Assembly (NCBI RefSeq): GCF_021018805.1
Contig: NC_086247.1
Location: forward strand, 136,131,602 to 136,195,601
Direction: 5' to 3'
DNA: 64,000 nt
Source of the DNA: Prinia subflava
Taxonomy: Eukaryota > Chordata > Aves > Passeriformes > Cisticolidae
In this document: positions 50,401 to 62,400 of the stretch, in pieces
Numbering within the stretch: the first letter of the stretch is position 1
Layout: each line of letters begins with the position of its first letter
Notes under the pieces: generated by a model
Database searches by the model: none
What the model was told of the DNA's origin: nothing
Seen by the model: only the letters and a program-made list of their open reading frames with translations
Program-made: the position numbers and the translations under genes

Positions 50401-53400
50401 ATGATATTAGAAGTAGCCCACAGAAATAAGCTCTCACATATACCAGTTAGTCAGACATTAGTTTGACCAGCTCTTTTCTTCAGTATTGTTGTAGCACAAA
50501 TGCCATTTCTAATAGCTGCCTTCATAAATCTGGCAATGTCTGAATTCTGGGCACCTAATGGATTTGCCACTAAAGGAAAACATATGCTCGGGAATTTAGA
50601 ACTCTGTACTGGACATGAAAACTAATTAATAGCCTCAATAATATTTGTCCTAAATTGTTTATTTTAAGTGCAAAATTTATAGCTTTCAGTTAGAATTTGG
50701 TCTGGGGGAAGAAGGAAAAGGATGTTTTTTCTTCATCTGTACCAAGGGCTGCAGGAAGTTGTGGTACGTGACAGACTTACGACAGAATATTTCTCCTGGG
50801 GTTTATAACAACTGTCATGTGACAAACTTCTGTTTTATATCTGGATTTAAGATAGTAAAATATCACCCCAAAATTTACAAAATTAGCAAGCTTTATGCTA
50901 TTTAATTTTCTAATTCTTAAATCCTTCACAGGAATCACAGAACCTGTGAATTTGAATTTGTGAAGATTATATCCATATAGGCGGTTCCAGGCATTAGTGC
51001 AGCATCTGAATGTATGCTTTGTATCAAGATTGTCAAGATTTGAGAGTAGTTTGGGATAGGAGGAGAGGCTGGGAACTCATTGGTTATGGACAGTGCCCAG
51101 TGAGGAAAAAAGTGAGTTGTTCCCTTGACTTTAGAGGATGTTATATCTATTATTTCAAACTGAAATTTATACCCTGATCTAATGCCTCAAAATACAACCT
51201 CAATCTGTTTCACCTGTAGTGAGAGTATTTCACCTTTTTCAACTGAGATTTTCAGTACACAACAGATTTTTTTATTGTTTATAAGACAAGTATGGTTGTC
51301 AAGGAATAAATTTGAAGAACGTCCAGTTTTTCTTACATTCTAAATATTGTTATTATTAGGAAGTAGTGATTATCACCATTATGTAGTAATATCACTAGGT
51401 AGTAATCTTCTCTATTAGAAAATGGGAAACAGCTTTTCTCTTTCAAGACTGTAGATGGAATCTAATTCACATAAATATTAAATTGTCAATATTATGTAAG
51501 ATATTACATTTGCATGAATATACGTGTTAATTTATGAGAACTGAAACAGAAATTTCTAGAACAAGGGCTATATTTAATCGCATAAAAAGGTGATGATTCA
51601 CTGTAGGTTTTGTCTTTTTTGTGGTTTAATGTTCTTTATGACATAAGTTTGTTTTTCTGAAGGAGGAAATCAACAATAGAATGCTAGCTGTATTGTGTAG
51701 ATGTAATATGTTTTAATACTGACCCCTAGTGATAGAATTATATTTTTGAGCTAATGTGCTCAAGGTAAAGGGATATTTTTGAGTTTTGCGGGTTGTGCTG
51801 TTACTTTTTTACATTAGCATCCACATCTACGCCCTGGAAAATACAGTTATCTCAGGCCACAAACAGGTTCTTCTTTTTTCTTTCTCTTACTGTATGACCA
51901 TATTGTGAGAGGTACTGTTTTAAAAAAAGAAAAAGACAACAAAGTCATTACCCACTACCTAAGAGCTCACAAGATTTTCCTTGCAAGTTACATCTTGACT
52001 TCCATTGAAAACTGAAAAATGTTTTATGATAAATTTCTGCCTTGGCAGAAAAGCTGAGTTAAGTCCTGTGTCTGGGATGTCACTCAGAAATGGGTTCCCA
52101 CTAAGACTTTAACATCACATCAGATGATTGATACACAACCCATGGACATGGGGCTGTGCCCTGCTGGCAGTCAAAAAATCTTTCATACAGCCAGCTGTAC
52201 TGTAGATTTCTAAACTAAATTATTTAAGTGTATGTTATTTGAGTATAGTGTGAAGTTGTTTATTTGAAATGTCTGTAAGGAAATTTCAGAGTTATGACTG
52301 ATCCTGCAAACTTAATTCTGCCCTGCTGTGAATTTAACTATGCACTGACTATGGCATGTTGTCCACTTGGACTGTCATCCGACAAAGGTAAGCTTTCACA
52401 AGTAACCTGAACATTTTGACAATCAACCATAGCAATTTTATTGTAACATAGTAGTTTATGTTTATTTTCTTAGAGATATAATTTAAAGACAGAAAGCTAA
52501 AAACATAAATTTCTGCACTCTAAATCATCATAAGAGCTTGAGCTTGTACCAAGGCAAAACAGACTACTGCCATTTGAGATGTGTCCAGAGTTGTCCAGAA
52601 AAGAGTTATCCAGAAGAGAAAGCTGAAGTTCACAATCCAAAGTACTGTGTGTAGCGACTGACTTGGCTCAGCCCTTTTATCCTTCCTGGGCTGGTGCTTC
52701 CAAACATGAAGAAGAACCATGGTCTCCTTGCTCCTGCATTCAAAGGAATTCTGGGGACAGATTTGGCTTTTTCTTTCCTTCCATCTCCATGAAGGCTGCT
52801 GTGGCAGCACATGCATGTTCCCTCTTACTTTGCTTTTGTAACAATGTGGATTCCAGACTCTGAATATTTGTGCTTAGTTACTGATTTTTGCACGCACTAC
52901 ATCTTGAGTCAGAAAAAAGACAGATGAGAATTGTGTTGTTTTAATGAACTTATCCTGGCTGAAGACACATGGGATGTCTCAGGAGCAAAAAAGGGTTTCT
53001 ATTGTTGAATTTCAAGCCTTCCACTTAGTAGCGGAAACATCAGAAATTCTTTACAATGGTTGCAAATAGTATTATAGTCTGAGGCATCATGAACATACAG
53101 TTCATTACCAATGCTCCTGTCATATTTTAAATTAGGTATACTACAGTTTTAGAACTGAGATCCGTGTAACTTTGTCAGATGAGTTCAATGATAGACATTA
53201 GATCTCTGTGAATTGCTAAATGAGAGTCAGGTATTACAGTCTCTGTCTAACCCAGACAGTTTGAGATTTTATTATGTCCAGACTGTGAGGTTTATTGAGT
53301 TTTGGTTTTGTTGCAGTTTTAACAAGATGCTCATCATTAGAAAAGAGGAATAGAGGGTTCAGTTCCTGAAATGAAAAATAAATATGGTTTGTTGATATCA

Positions 53401-56400
53401 TCAATAATTTTATTGGAGCACAAAGGGCCCCCAGATTGTAGATCAGAGTCTCTTGTGCTAGATTCCCTTACTTAGAAAAACATAGTGACATTAATTTCCC
53501 ATGTATAGTGAAGAAAACTGAAGTAATACTAGTCTTTAAATAAAATACGAGTGACTGTTTACAACAGTCAATTGCTTTTGAAAATAATTAAATCACAAAC
53601 TGAAAATTTTGGTAAGTGCAGAAGACATTTATTGGATGTGATTATTCTGATGGCATAACAAGGCTAATGAAGAATACTAATACATTTAAGGAATAAAAAG
53701 GAAGCTATTTCTTGAGGCTTTTTCAAACTTCTGGTTATGATATTCTTTTTTAGACAGAAATTGCATAAGAGAGCTGGATCAAAAATGCCTTGTGTGAAAA
53801 AGAAGTCATGCGATTTAACACAGATAGAGTTGATTTTAAAAAATGTGTGTAATTAAATGCATAATTCTTATGCATAATTTACATGCAATTATGTATGAAA
53901 ATGAGCTATGCACAGGCATAAATGGCTAGCTAAGCACCTCACACACAATCACAGTAATTTTGCACAGAAATTAAGCATGCAGTTGGAAACACATTTGAAG
54001 AAAATGAAGTCCAGTGAGGAGGAAAAATCTGATTTTTTTCTGAGCAGAAATTGTGTTAAATCCTCAGCCAGGAGGGGGTTAATAAACAGCATAGAAGTGA
54101 ATAAAAATATAATTGAATATAAACCAGTTTATGTTCAGTCATGGTAGAAGAAACAAAACCAAACATACTTTACCATTTTTATGAAGTGTCAATCTCAATA
54201 GTGTAAATTTAGTACAATCCTGAGTAAACAGTGGTGTCAGGCTGTACCACTGCTCTTCTATCTCCCCTCCCCCAGAGGTTGTTTAGTGAGGAGCAATCTC
54301 AGTGCTTTCTGGCAGCTCTTTGAACACTCTTAGTTGCTTTCTCCCTTAGGCTAGACTATCTCTTCAGGAAGAAAATCTAGCTGGACCATTCCTGATGCTC
54401 TAAGTAAATAATCTGCTATTTTTCTTGCCATGGCTAGAAGGTTTGGTCACAGACCAGAGCTTTTAGGCTCCTGTGATGCCAACAAAGAGGTGATTCTTGC
54501 CACAGATTCTTGCTTATAATACTAAAAATAAAATAAAGTATAAAAACTGCCCAGGATTTTCATCAAATTTTTACTGCTTGTTGTTTTCACAACACACTCC
54601 CACTATCTGAGCTTTCCTATTGCACTCCAGACAACTAAATCAACAAAATACTCACTGCAGTGACATTCATACACATCTCCAAAATGTCTGTTAAAAAAAA
54701 GTTTGTATTGTGAAGTTTTTGGTCATGATTTTATTGTCAAATTTTAATTTATTTTTGCAGTAAATATAGTAAAGAAAATGTTTGTTTTCCCTCAGTCTCT
54801 CAGCATTTATTCTTTAAGTCTTGAATTATCTTTGAGAGAATTTTCAAGAAAATGTCTTAGCATTACAATGTCTATTTTAAATGAATAAATCAAATATTTA
54901 TTATATGACCTTTTTATATTTGTCTTCCCAATGACAGCTGAAAAAAAAAGTAGCTATTTTTGAATATGGTAATTTGAATCCAATTGTAATCAGAATTTTA
55001 CTGTTTCACTAAAGAGCTTAGGATCCTTAGAGTACTGGGACTGTGTATACCTTGATTAAGGTAAATGCCTAACCCTGTTAGGTTAGGCATTCCAAGGATC
55101 ATAATATGTGCTTGTAATTCATAACATTTCAATTATTTTAACTTTAATTTAAGCTCTGCAATTGCTACACCTGTCTTGTCTTTTTTTTCTTCCTGTTTGT
55201 AGCTCAGATAGGTAGCTCCCACTTTTGAGAAAAAAATGGTAATATAGTCAATACAATGTGCTTTTTTTTTCCTTCTCTTGTTGTTGTCTTCTTTCCTTTT
55301 CCCTAACCCTTTTTCTCCTCATTTAGGAAAGTATATATTTTGAATATATACAAAACATGGAGGAAAAAGCTTGTGGATTTATTTAATTTACTCCCTTTCC
55401 ACATCAAAAAGTGTATATTTCTTTTCAGCTAAACCAAAGCTCCCTTCTTTCTTGAGGATATAGTTCTGTAGCAGAAGCACTGATAAATTGCACAGTCTCA
55501 GTAGGATGTGTCTGAAGGAGAGTGTTTTGGAGGCAGGGAGACTCTAGTGCTGATCTGCATTAAGCAAAGGCAGAGCTGGTATAAGCATTCTCTGTCTTTA
55601 GTTGCCTCATAGTAAAAAAGTTACACAGTGCATGTCTCTACCCAAGATAAAAGGGAACAAAGACCTCCATACTTAGTGTATGTTAGTTTAGCACCCTAAA
55701 CTTTACCACGTTCATCCTCTCAGCTCCCTTCTGAGGTCAGGTTCTGTGGCCCAGGGTGACAGTTCTATTTCTGTGTTCTCCAGAGGCCTGTGGAGAAGGA
55801 GTGAGTTGAACTATAGATTCCCCATTCCTCCTTCTGTGTGCATCTCTCTTTACCAGGACACAGCAAGGCCTTAGATGTTCACACCCTCTTAAAAACTTAC
55901 TCCCAAAGGTGTTGGCTACCTTCAACTCTTGTTACTAGCCATTGTCACTTCGAACAAATTCTTTTTGCCTTGTGCTCAGTTGTGCTACTTGATTAAATGA
56001 TATGCATGAAATTGTGATTCAAAACGAGTCTGCGCAGAAGGAGAACGCAGGATAGAAATAAATACCTATGATCTTCTAAATCAGTGGTTCTCAACCTTTT
56101 TGAAGTTGAGTGGCACTTGAGAAAATTGGCTGTGCTCTGTACCTTGCTGAGGTCAGCTCTGAACATATGAGGAGCCGTCACCTTGCTCTTTTGTTAAGTG
56201 CTTGCTGGTTTTATGGAAATTATAGTAAATCTGCTTATGATGTGATTGGCTACGTCATTCAGTGCTGTGTATCATTCTGTAGCCAGTCTGTTTTCTAGGA
56301 GCTCCTGTGGGAGAATATGTATATTCTTGGGTGTAGTATAGGAATGATAAGTCTTGTACTTACTGCAGAAATGTTGGATATACTACACCAGCAAAATGCA

Positions 56401-59400
56401 TTTTATGAGTAGTGAATCTGTCCCAGAAATCCTGAAATTTCTGTGTATCCATTGTAAAGGAGAAACTGCTTGATTTTGGTTTTGTTTTTTTTTCCTTCCT
56501 GGGTAGTGTGTGTATGCACTATGTGATGCAGTGAATCAGATAGCTCGTGGACACACCTTGCTGTGTGCAGCAGGGTGTGTATGGTGAGTCTCACCCACAC
56601 TGTGCCAGCAGGTACCTCATGGCCTGTGGTACACATGCTGTTAGTGTGATGTTTTCCAGCAAGCCTGTGATACAGGTGTTGTACAGCTCATTCTTACATG
56701 TGCAATCAGCATGTCCAGAAGTTCTTCACATACAGCAGCCTGGATAGTCTTGAAGCTGAAAATTTGGATAACATTTTCATGGGCAAGATAAGACAGTATT
56801 AACCAAAGAAGTATAGTGGCCTTACCTAATTAAAAAACAACCACAAGAAAAAATGCCATGCAACAAATAAAACATTTTCAGCTCTTTTCATCTGGTCAAG
56901 GAGGAAAGGGGAAGGAGGACACACAATATGAAATCAAAGTACTTGAAGGAAGACAGAGGGGTGCGGTGTGGGACATCTGAAAACATGGGATTTACTTTCT
57001 GAATGGAGACCTAAGTACTTGCATTAAAGCTACTGGTGCTCCAGGAGGGTTAATTAGGCAGCACCACACTGACCCTGTATCTTAATGCTGCACCTTCAGT
57101 CCCTAGATTGCTGCTTTTTCCTGGGTTTTCCAAACAAGTAACTGTTGTCTGTGTGCCAGATACTGTTAGATCCATGCACCAGCACTGCTTGAGAGCTGCC
57201 ACTGCCTTGTACCCTGAGGCAGAGATGAGAGTAACAGATTCCATTAGGCTCTGTCCATTCATTCCAGATATGCTCAGGAGCATCTGTATCCCCCTCTCTG
57301 ACCGTGTGGAGATACTTGCACCAAGATGAGTTCACAGTAAGACCTACGTCATGTTGCCCATGTACTGGGATTATTTTAATAATTATTTTATTATTAGTGG
57401 CACAAGTTGGCATGTATTCTACTTTCTGTCCTGTTTGCATAGAAGTGTGGCTGTCAGCTTTCCTCATGATTTTTTTTTTTTGTTTGTTATCAATGCCAAC
57501 AGTCTTTGGTAGTATAGCGATTTCTTTTTTATGTGATACTTCTGAGCTTGGTTCATTTTGTAACTGTGAAAGTTATCCAAATATTAGTCAAATTTTGGTA
57601 AAGTACTGTTACAGTACAAGATTTTCACATATAGATCTCCTGTATTACTGTGTTCACAGAAATTCAGCAAAACTTATAAAAAGTGTAAACTCTTTTTGAA
57701 GAGTTTTTTATGGTTTTGATGTAGACAACATATATTAGTAGAGGGTATAAAAAGCAGCTGCAATGAAAATTCAACTTGCCATCTGTGCATTCCCATTGCT
57801 AACAATATTGCCAACTTTTGTTTAACAAACAGATAAGCTTTAAGTAGAATTATATATCCTCTAGTAGTGCAGCTCCTTACACCTTCTGCTGTCTTGTGCT
57901 CAAAGTTGCAATATCATTAATAATGCTCCATCAGCTGATTTTTTTCCTTGACTGTTCTTTAACCTGAATCTATGAGATTCTCCTTAGAAAAAAATCCCAA
58001 CCATCTTCCCCAATGTTATTTGAAATAACATAAAATATATTGAAATAACAATAAAATAATAGATTATTTTGCATGTCTGTCTTAGGTCTTGGCCACAGGA
58101 GCATTACTACATTACTGAGGGGCAGCACCATCCAGTCGTGGATGCAATATCATCTTGTAACAGAGGAAATATGTAAACTGGATCTGCTGTTCCTAGACTA
58201 GTTGATCTGGATTCTCTGTTCACTGTAATCCTTTTAGTACAGCTAGAATGTTTATGGGGAGAGGTGATAAGAGGTTGCAGAAGCATTTGCCTGGAACTAA
58301 AGATACAGAAATTCTGCACCTTTGAAAAGATGCAGGGTTTAATTGACTTGTTCAATCCTCAGAGAGAATTCATGTCCTTGTAAGTTAGAGTCCACAAGAC
58401 TGTGACTTGGTTTGTCTGCTGAGGTTGTACCTCTTGAACTTCTTGCTGTGAGTCACATAGAAATCATGCACACACACATTTATATGTACAGACACCTACA
58501 AATGTATATATGTAAACCTTGAATTATAATACTAGTTTAGTTGGTAGAAACAGCAAAGAAGAAAAAATGATCCTAAAATAACAAATATTTTTCCCCTTTT
58601 TCGTTTTGCTAGTGTTGTTGCTCAGGCTGAAGGAATTGAGCCATTAATGAGCACCTTGAATGCCCAGAGAGATGGAGCCATTTCCAATGCCATTGCAGTT
58701 CTAACAAATCTGTCCCTGCAAGAGCCATGCCACATCCGAATCCAGAGCCGTGGCATCATGAGTGCCCTTGTGGGGCCACTGCGCTCAACCAACAGCCAAG
58801 TGCAGAGCAGAGCAGCGCTTGCTGTGGCTGCCTTCGGCTGTGATGCACATGCACGGACTGAGGTAAAACTGCTCTTTGAGCCTGTGTTTATTGATAATGC
58901 TTCTGGATCAGAGGTGGGAGTTAACCAGGAATCTGTCTGACCTAGAAGTCCTGAGCTTTCTAGGTAGTTACTTATTTTTTGTGATACTCGTTCTGCTGAA
59001 TTTAGCTCAGTTTTAGGAGATTCTGGAATGGGTTTTCATTAACTTGAATTTTCATGACTGTGTTTGCTTGCACCAAATTAATGCTTTGCAGCTTTTCAGT
59101 GACTTCAATGAACTTTAACAGGGCTATATCTTGATCTGTTTATTTAGGAGCATTAAACACCAAAGTTTCTTTCAGCTGCAACTGTTGGCTGAATTTTGAA
59201 GATGAGAAGTTCAGTCAGCCCTCTTTACTCTCCCTCAGTGTTCTGTTGCCCATTTTCAAGGCCTGAACGGCAATGTCTGACCTTGATTAATGAGATACTG
59301 GATGTGCATGGAGTAAATGTATTTCAGACAAAACTCAAAATATAATTAATCCTTTGATCAGTGACATCCAGCAAGTTGAACTCTTTGCTGTTTATGAATT

Positions 59401-62400
59401 GGTCATAGTATTTTCTTCTCATAAATAAGAATGATGCTATGTGCATTCATAAATCATAAGCTGGGGTTTTCTCATGGGTCAAGGCTATTAATTAGGACAT
59501 GAATAAGGGGCATAGATAATTAATTTACCTCTTTCAGTGTCCTTAAAATGTCTTTCTCTTCAAAAATCCAAATGAGCAATATTTCCTCCAGCGTGTATAG
59601 GAAAGATACTGTAACACACAAGAGAATAGGATGTTAATAAGATTGTCATACATACAATACAAATTCAAATGTATTGTGATGTAAATTAGTTTCTAGGAGG
59701 CACCAGAACACAGAAAAAGCTGTGTAACTCTCTGTGGCAGTCTTGGGTTGCGTAGTCTCTTCAGGTTCCACACCACAGCCTAATAACTGAAAAGCAGGGC
59801 AGAGCCAGAAAGGATGTCTGCCTTGTACCACTGTAAAGCTCCCACCTATGCTGAGTTCACAGAACCCCCATAAATGATTTTTTTTCAGCACAGCATAGCT
59901 TTTATACAAAGCTTGAATGTTTTAGGAGGTGAATTTCACAAGCTGTTCTTGTTGGGATAGATGAAATACGTAAGTGGCAATGTTTTCACTTTTTTAATAG
60001 TTAAGAAATGTAGGCGGGCTGGGACCACTCGTTGAATTGCTGCATTCTAAGAATGAAGAAGTCAGAAGAAATGCCTGTTGGGCTGTTATGGTCTGTGGAA
60101 GTGATGAACCAACTGCTGTTGAACTGTGCAGGCTAGGGTGAGTAGAAATAATATCAAAAGTCAAAAGAAAATTTTTGATGAGAGAACTCAATTGAAGTCA
60201 GTCTTTATATATTTATAGCAGAATAACAAAGCTTTCTGATAAGCTGAAACTACTTTTGCACCACAGATGTTACAGATGAAATGGTATTGATTTTAAGAAA
60301 CAGAATCTTCTGACAAAATATAAGCCTACAGAGAGAACTGTCTAGAATTATGAAACATTTATTGTTTCTGTGACTGAATTAGGCTTTATATTGACGATAA
60401 CTTATATCAGTCAATATCAGGAACTACAGTGCCCCATACATTTGAAACTGAAAGGTTTCAGATTAAGTTTAATGTGCAGTAAATTGTACTTACTACACAC
60501 AGGCTAGATTTGATTTACAAGCTCTGGTTAGCTGCAGGTGTGCTGAAGTGTCACAGAAAAGTGGCTCTATTTTATTTTTTCTTAGGAACTCCCAGTTCCA
60601 TATATATATATCTATCTATATATCTATATATATATATATCTGAATTACAAAAGCTGGTTTAGATTATAAGAATTATGACACGGGACTTCTCAGACAAGGA
60701 GACTCTTTTAGTTACTGTTAAATTAAAATATATGTAATGGCCCTGCTCCCTCTGCTGGGCACTTCTCTGGTGACTGCAGATACTTTGAATCCATTCAGAT
60801 CAGGAGGGGACCTCAAAGGTGATATTATCCACCTATCCTAGTGTAAGACTGAATAAGGTACACTGACATATTTTGGCTTGGGTAAATACTGATCCTGCAG
60901 GAGGTTCACAGCTTTCTGAGGTAACCTGTTCCAGTGCTGGAACATCCTTTCACTTAGAAGGGGTTTCTCAGTTTTAAATATCCTTTAAAACAAATCATGT
61001 TGTCCTGCTTTCAGTGAGATTGAATAATGACTTTTTATAGTAATTGGAGTTTAACTCACTGATTTTTCTCATTTTTCATGTCCCTCTCTCTTTCTTTTGA
61101 TGACAAAGTAAAAATGTTAGACAAGTTTTGTTTGTGTCATTTCATCATACTTCTCTGAATTTCTCTAATTTCTTATGCCATTTTGAAGTACCATCTCACA
61201 GCCTGGAGGAGGTACTTCGGGTGAGGTCATACCACCATCAGGAGAAGCTTAGTAATTATTTTCTCTATCTTGCATATGGCACTGTTCTTATTTAATTCCT
61301 TTTTGTGACAGTGTCGAAGCAGGACTCTAATTCATGTGTCCTTCGAATTGGACAGCATATTATTGATAATAATACATTAAGCATAGTTTTTCAACTAGTC
61401 AGGCACCACTTCATTTTATTTTCATGTAGATGCTATTTCCCTGACTTGGTCATGAGCATCCAAGTAGGAATAAGTGAAAAGGCTTATAAAAGTCAAAACG
61501 TATCTCAAATTCAGCTCATATCTCACATCTTCTTCTTCTGCCTATATGTTAAGTCAATTACCCTATTGCAGCAAGGACTAGATTGACTTTTCATGATGGA
61601 TTCCTGACAAATACATAATGGCTATTTCTCATCTCTTGTTGCTTGCCAACTGATGGTTTAATAATTTGGTATGGTGTTCTTCGGACACTGAAATTTGGCT
61701 GAATGATCTCTATTATAATTTTCTTGTTCATAGTTTTTTCAAAACTGTCTTTGCCCTTCACCACTTTCCAGCCATCTAGCCTAGAATTTTCCAATACAAT
61801 TATAAATAATTCCAATGTTGCTTTTGCAAATTCATAGTGTCCATGAGGTAAGTGTCCTCAGGGACTGCTAACCTTGTCTCCGCAAACTTATCCTAGACAT
61901 TTTAAGACTACTGTTTCTACCTTCTTGTTAATATTACTGCCAGGCATCTGCTTGAAAGCTTTCTATAAAAACTGAAGCAAAAAAGGCATCAGACACTTCA
62001 GTCTTTTCTGTGCCATCTGTTACGAGTTTTCTTCCCACGTTGAGTAAGAGAGACCTACATTTTCCTCTCTGACTTGTAACATATGAAACATTTCCTTTTG
62101 TTTCGGTCCCTGAATAGTTGTGTCTAACTTTGCCTCTGCATTTTTCAGGTTTGTCCCTTACTTTTTCTATTCTGTTGGAAGTATCAGTGTTTCCATTTCT
62201 ATGTGATTCCTGGCATTTTTTGGCTTTCATTTCTTTACGGAATTTTGGGTGCAGCTGTTTTATTTGTCTGGTTTTGGCTTATCTTTCTTCCATACAAGGA
62301 CAATGTGCCATTGTGCCTGTAATGTCATTTGATTTAGACCCTGCTGTACAGATTAGCCTTTCTTTATTCATTTTTGCCTTTAAAATTGTTCCCTGTGTTA

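Larger units (their letters stand above)
46917..58612 (+). other. ARMC3: ARMC3 intron 10
   Basis: At 11.7 kb this is the longest intron between coding exons. The two exons it separates join in phase 2 and are contiguous in the family, so no coding exon is missing here. It holds an unidentified segment open on both strands (49.24-49.53 kb), a cluster of inverted repeats at 55.02-55.10 kb and a hAT-like terminal motif at 56.08 kb. No well-preserved CR1 copy was recognised, which contrasts with introns 1 and 2. The rest is AT-rich with nothing assigned. Confidence 0.82.

Noticed and set aside
57096..57699. Overlapping ORFs of 123 (minus) and 131 (plus) codons in intron 10
   Set aside because: Both strands are open over the same bases with hydrophobic, low-complexity text on one strand. 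No family was recognised and there are no splice-compatible partners.
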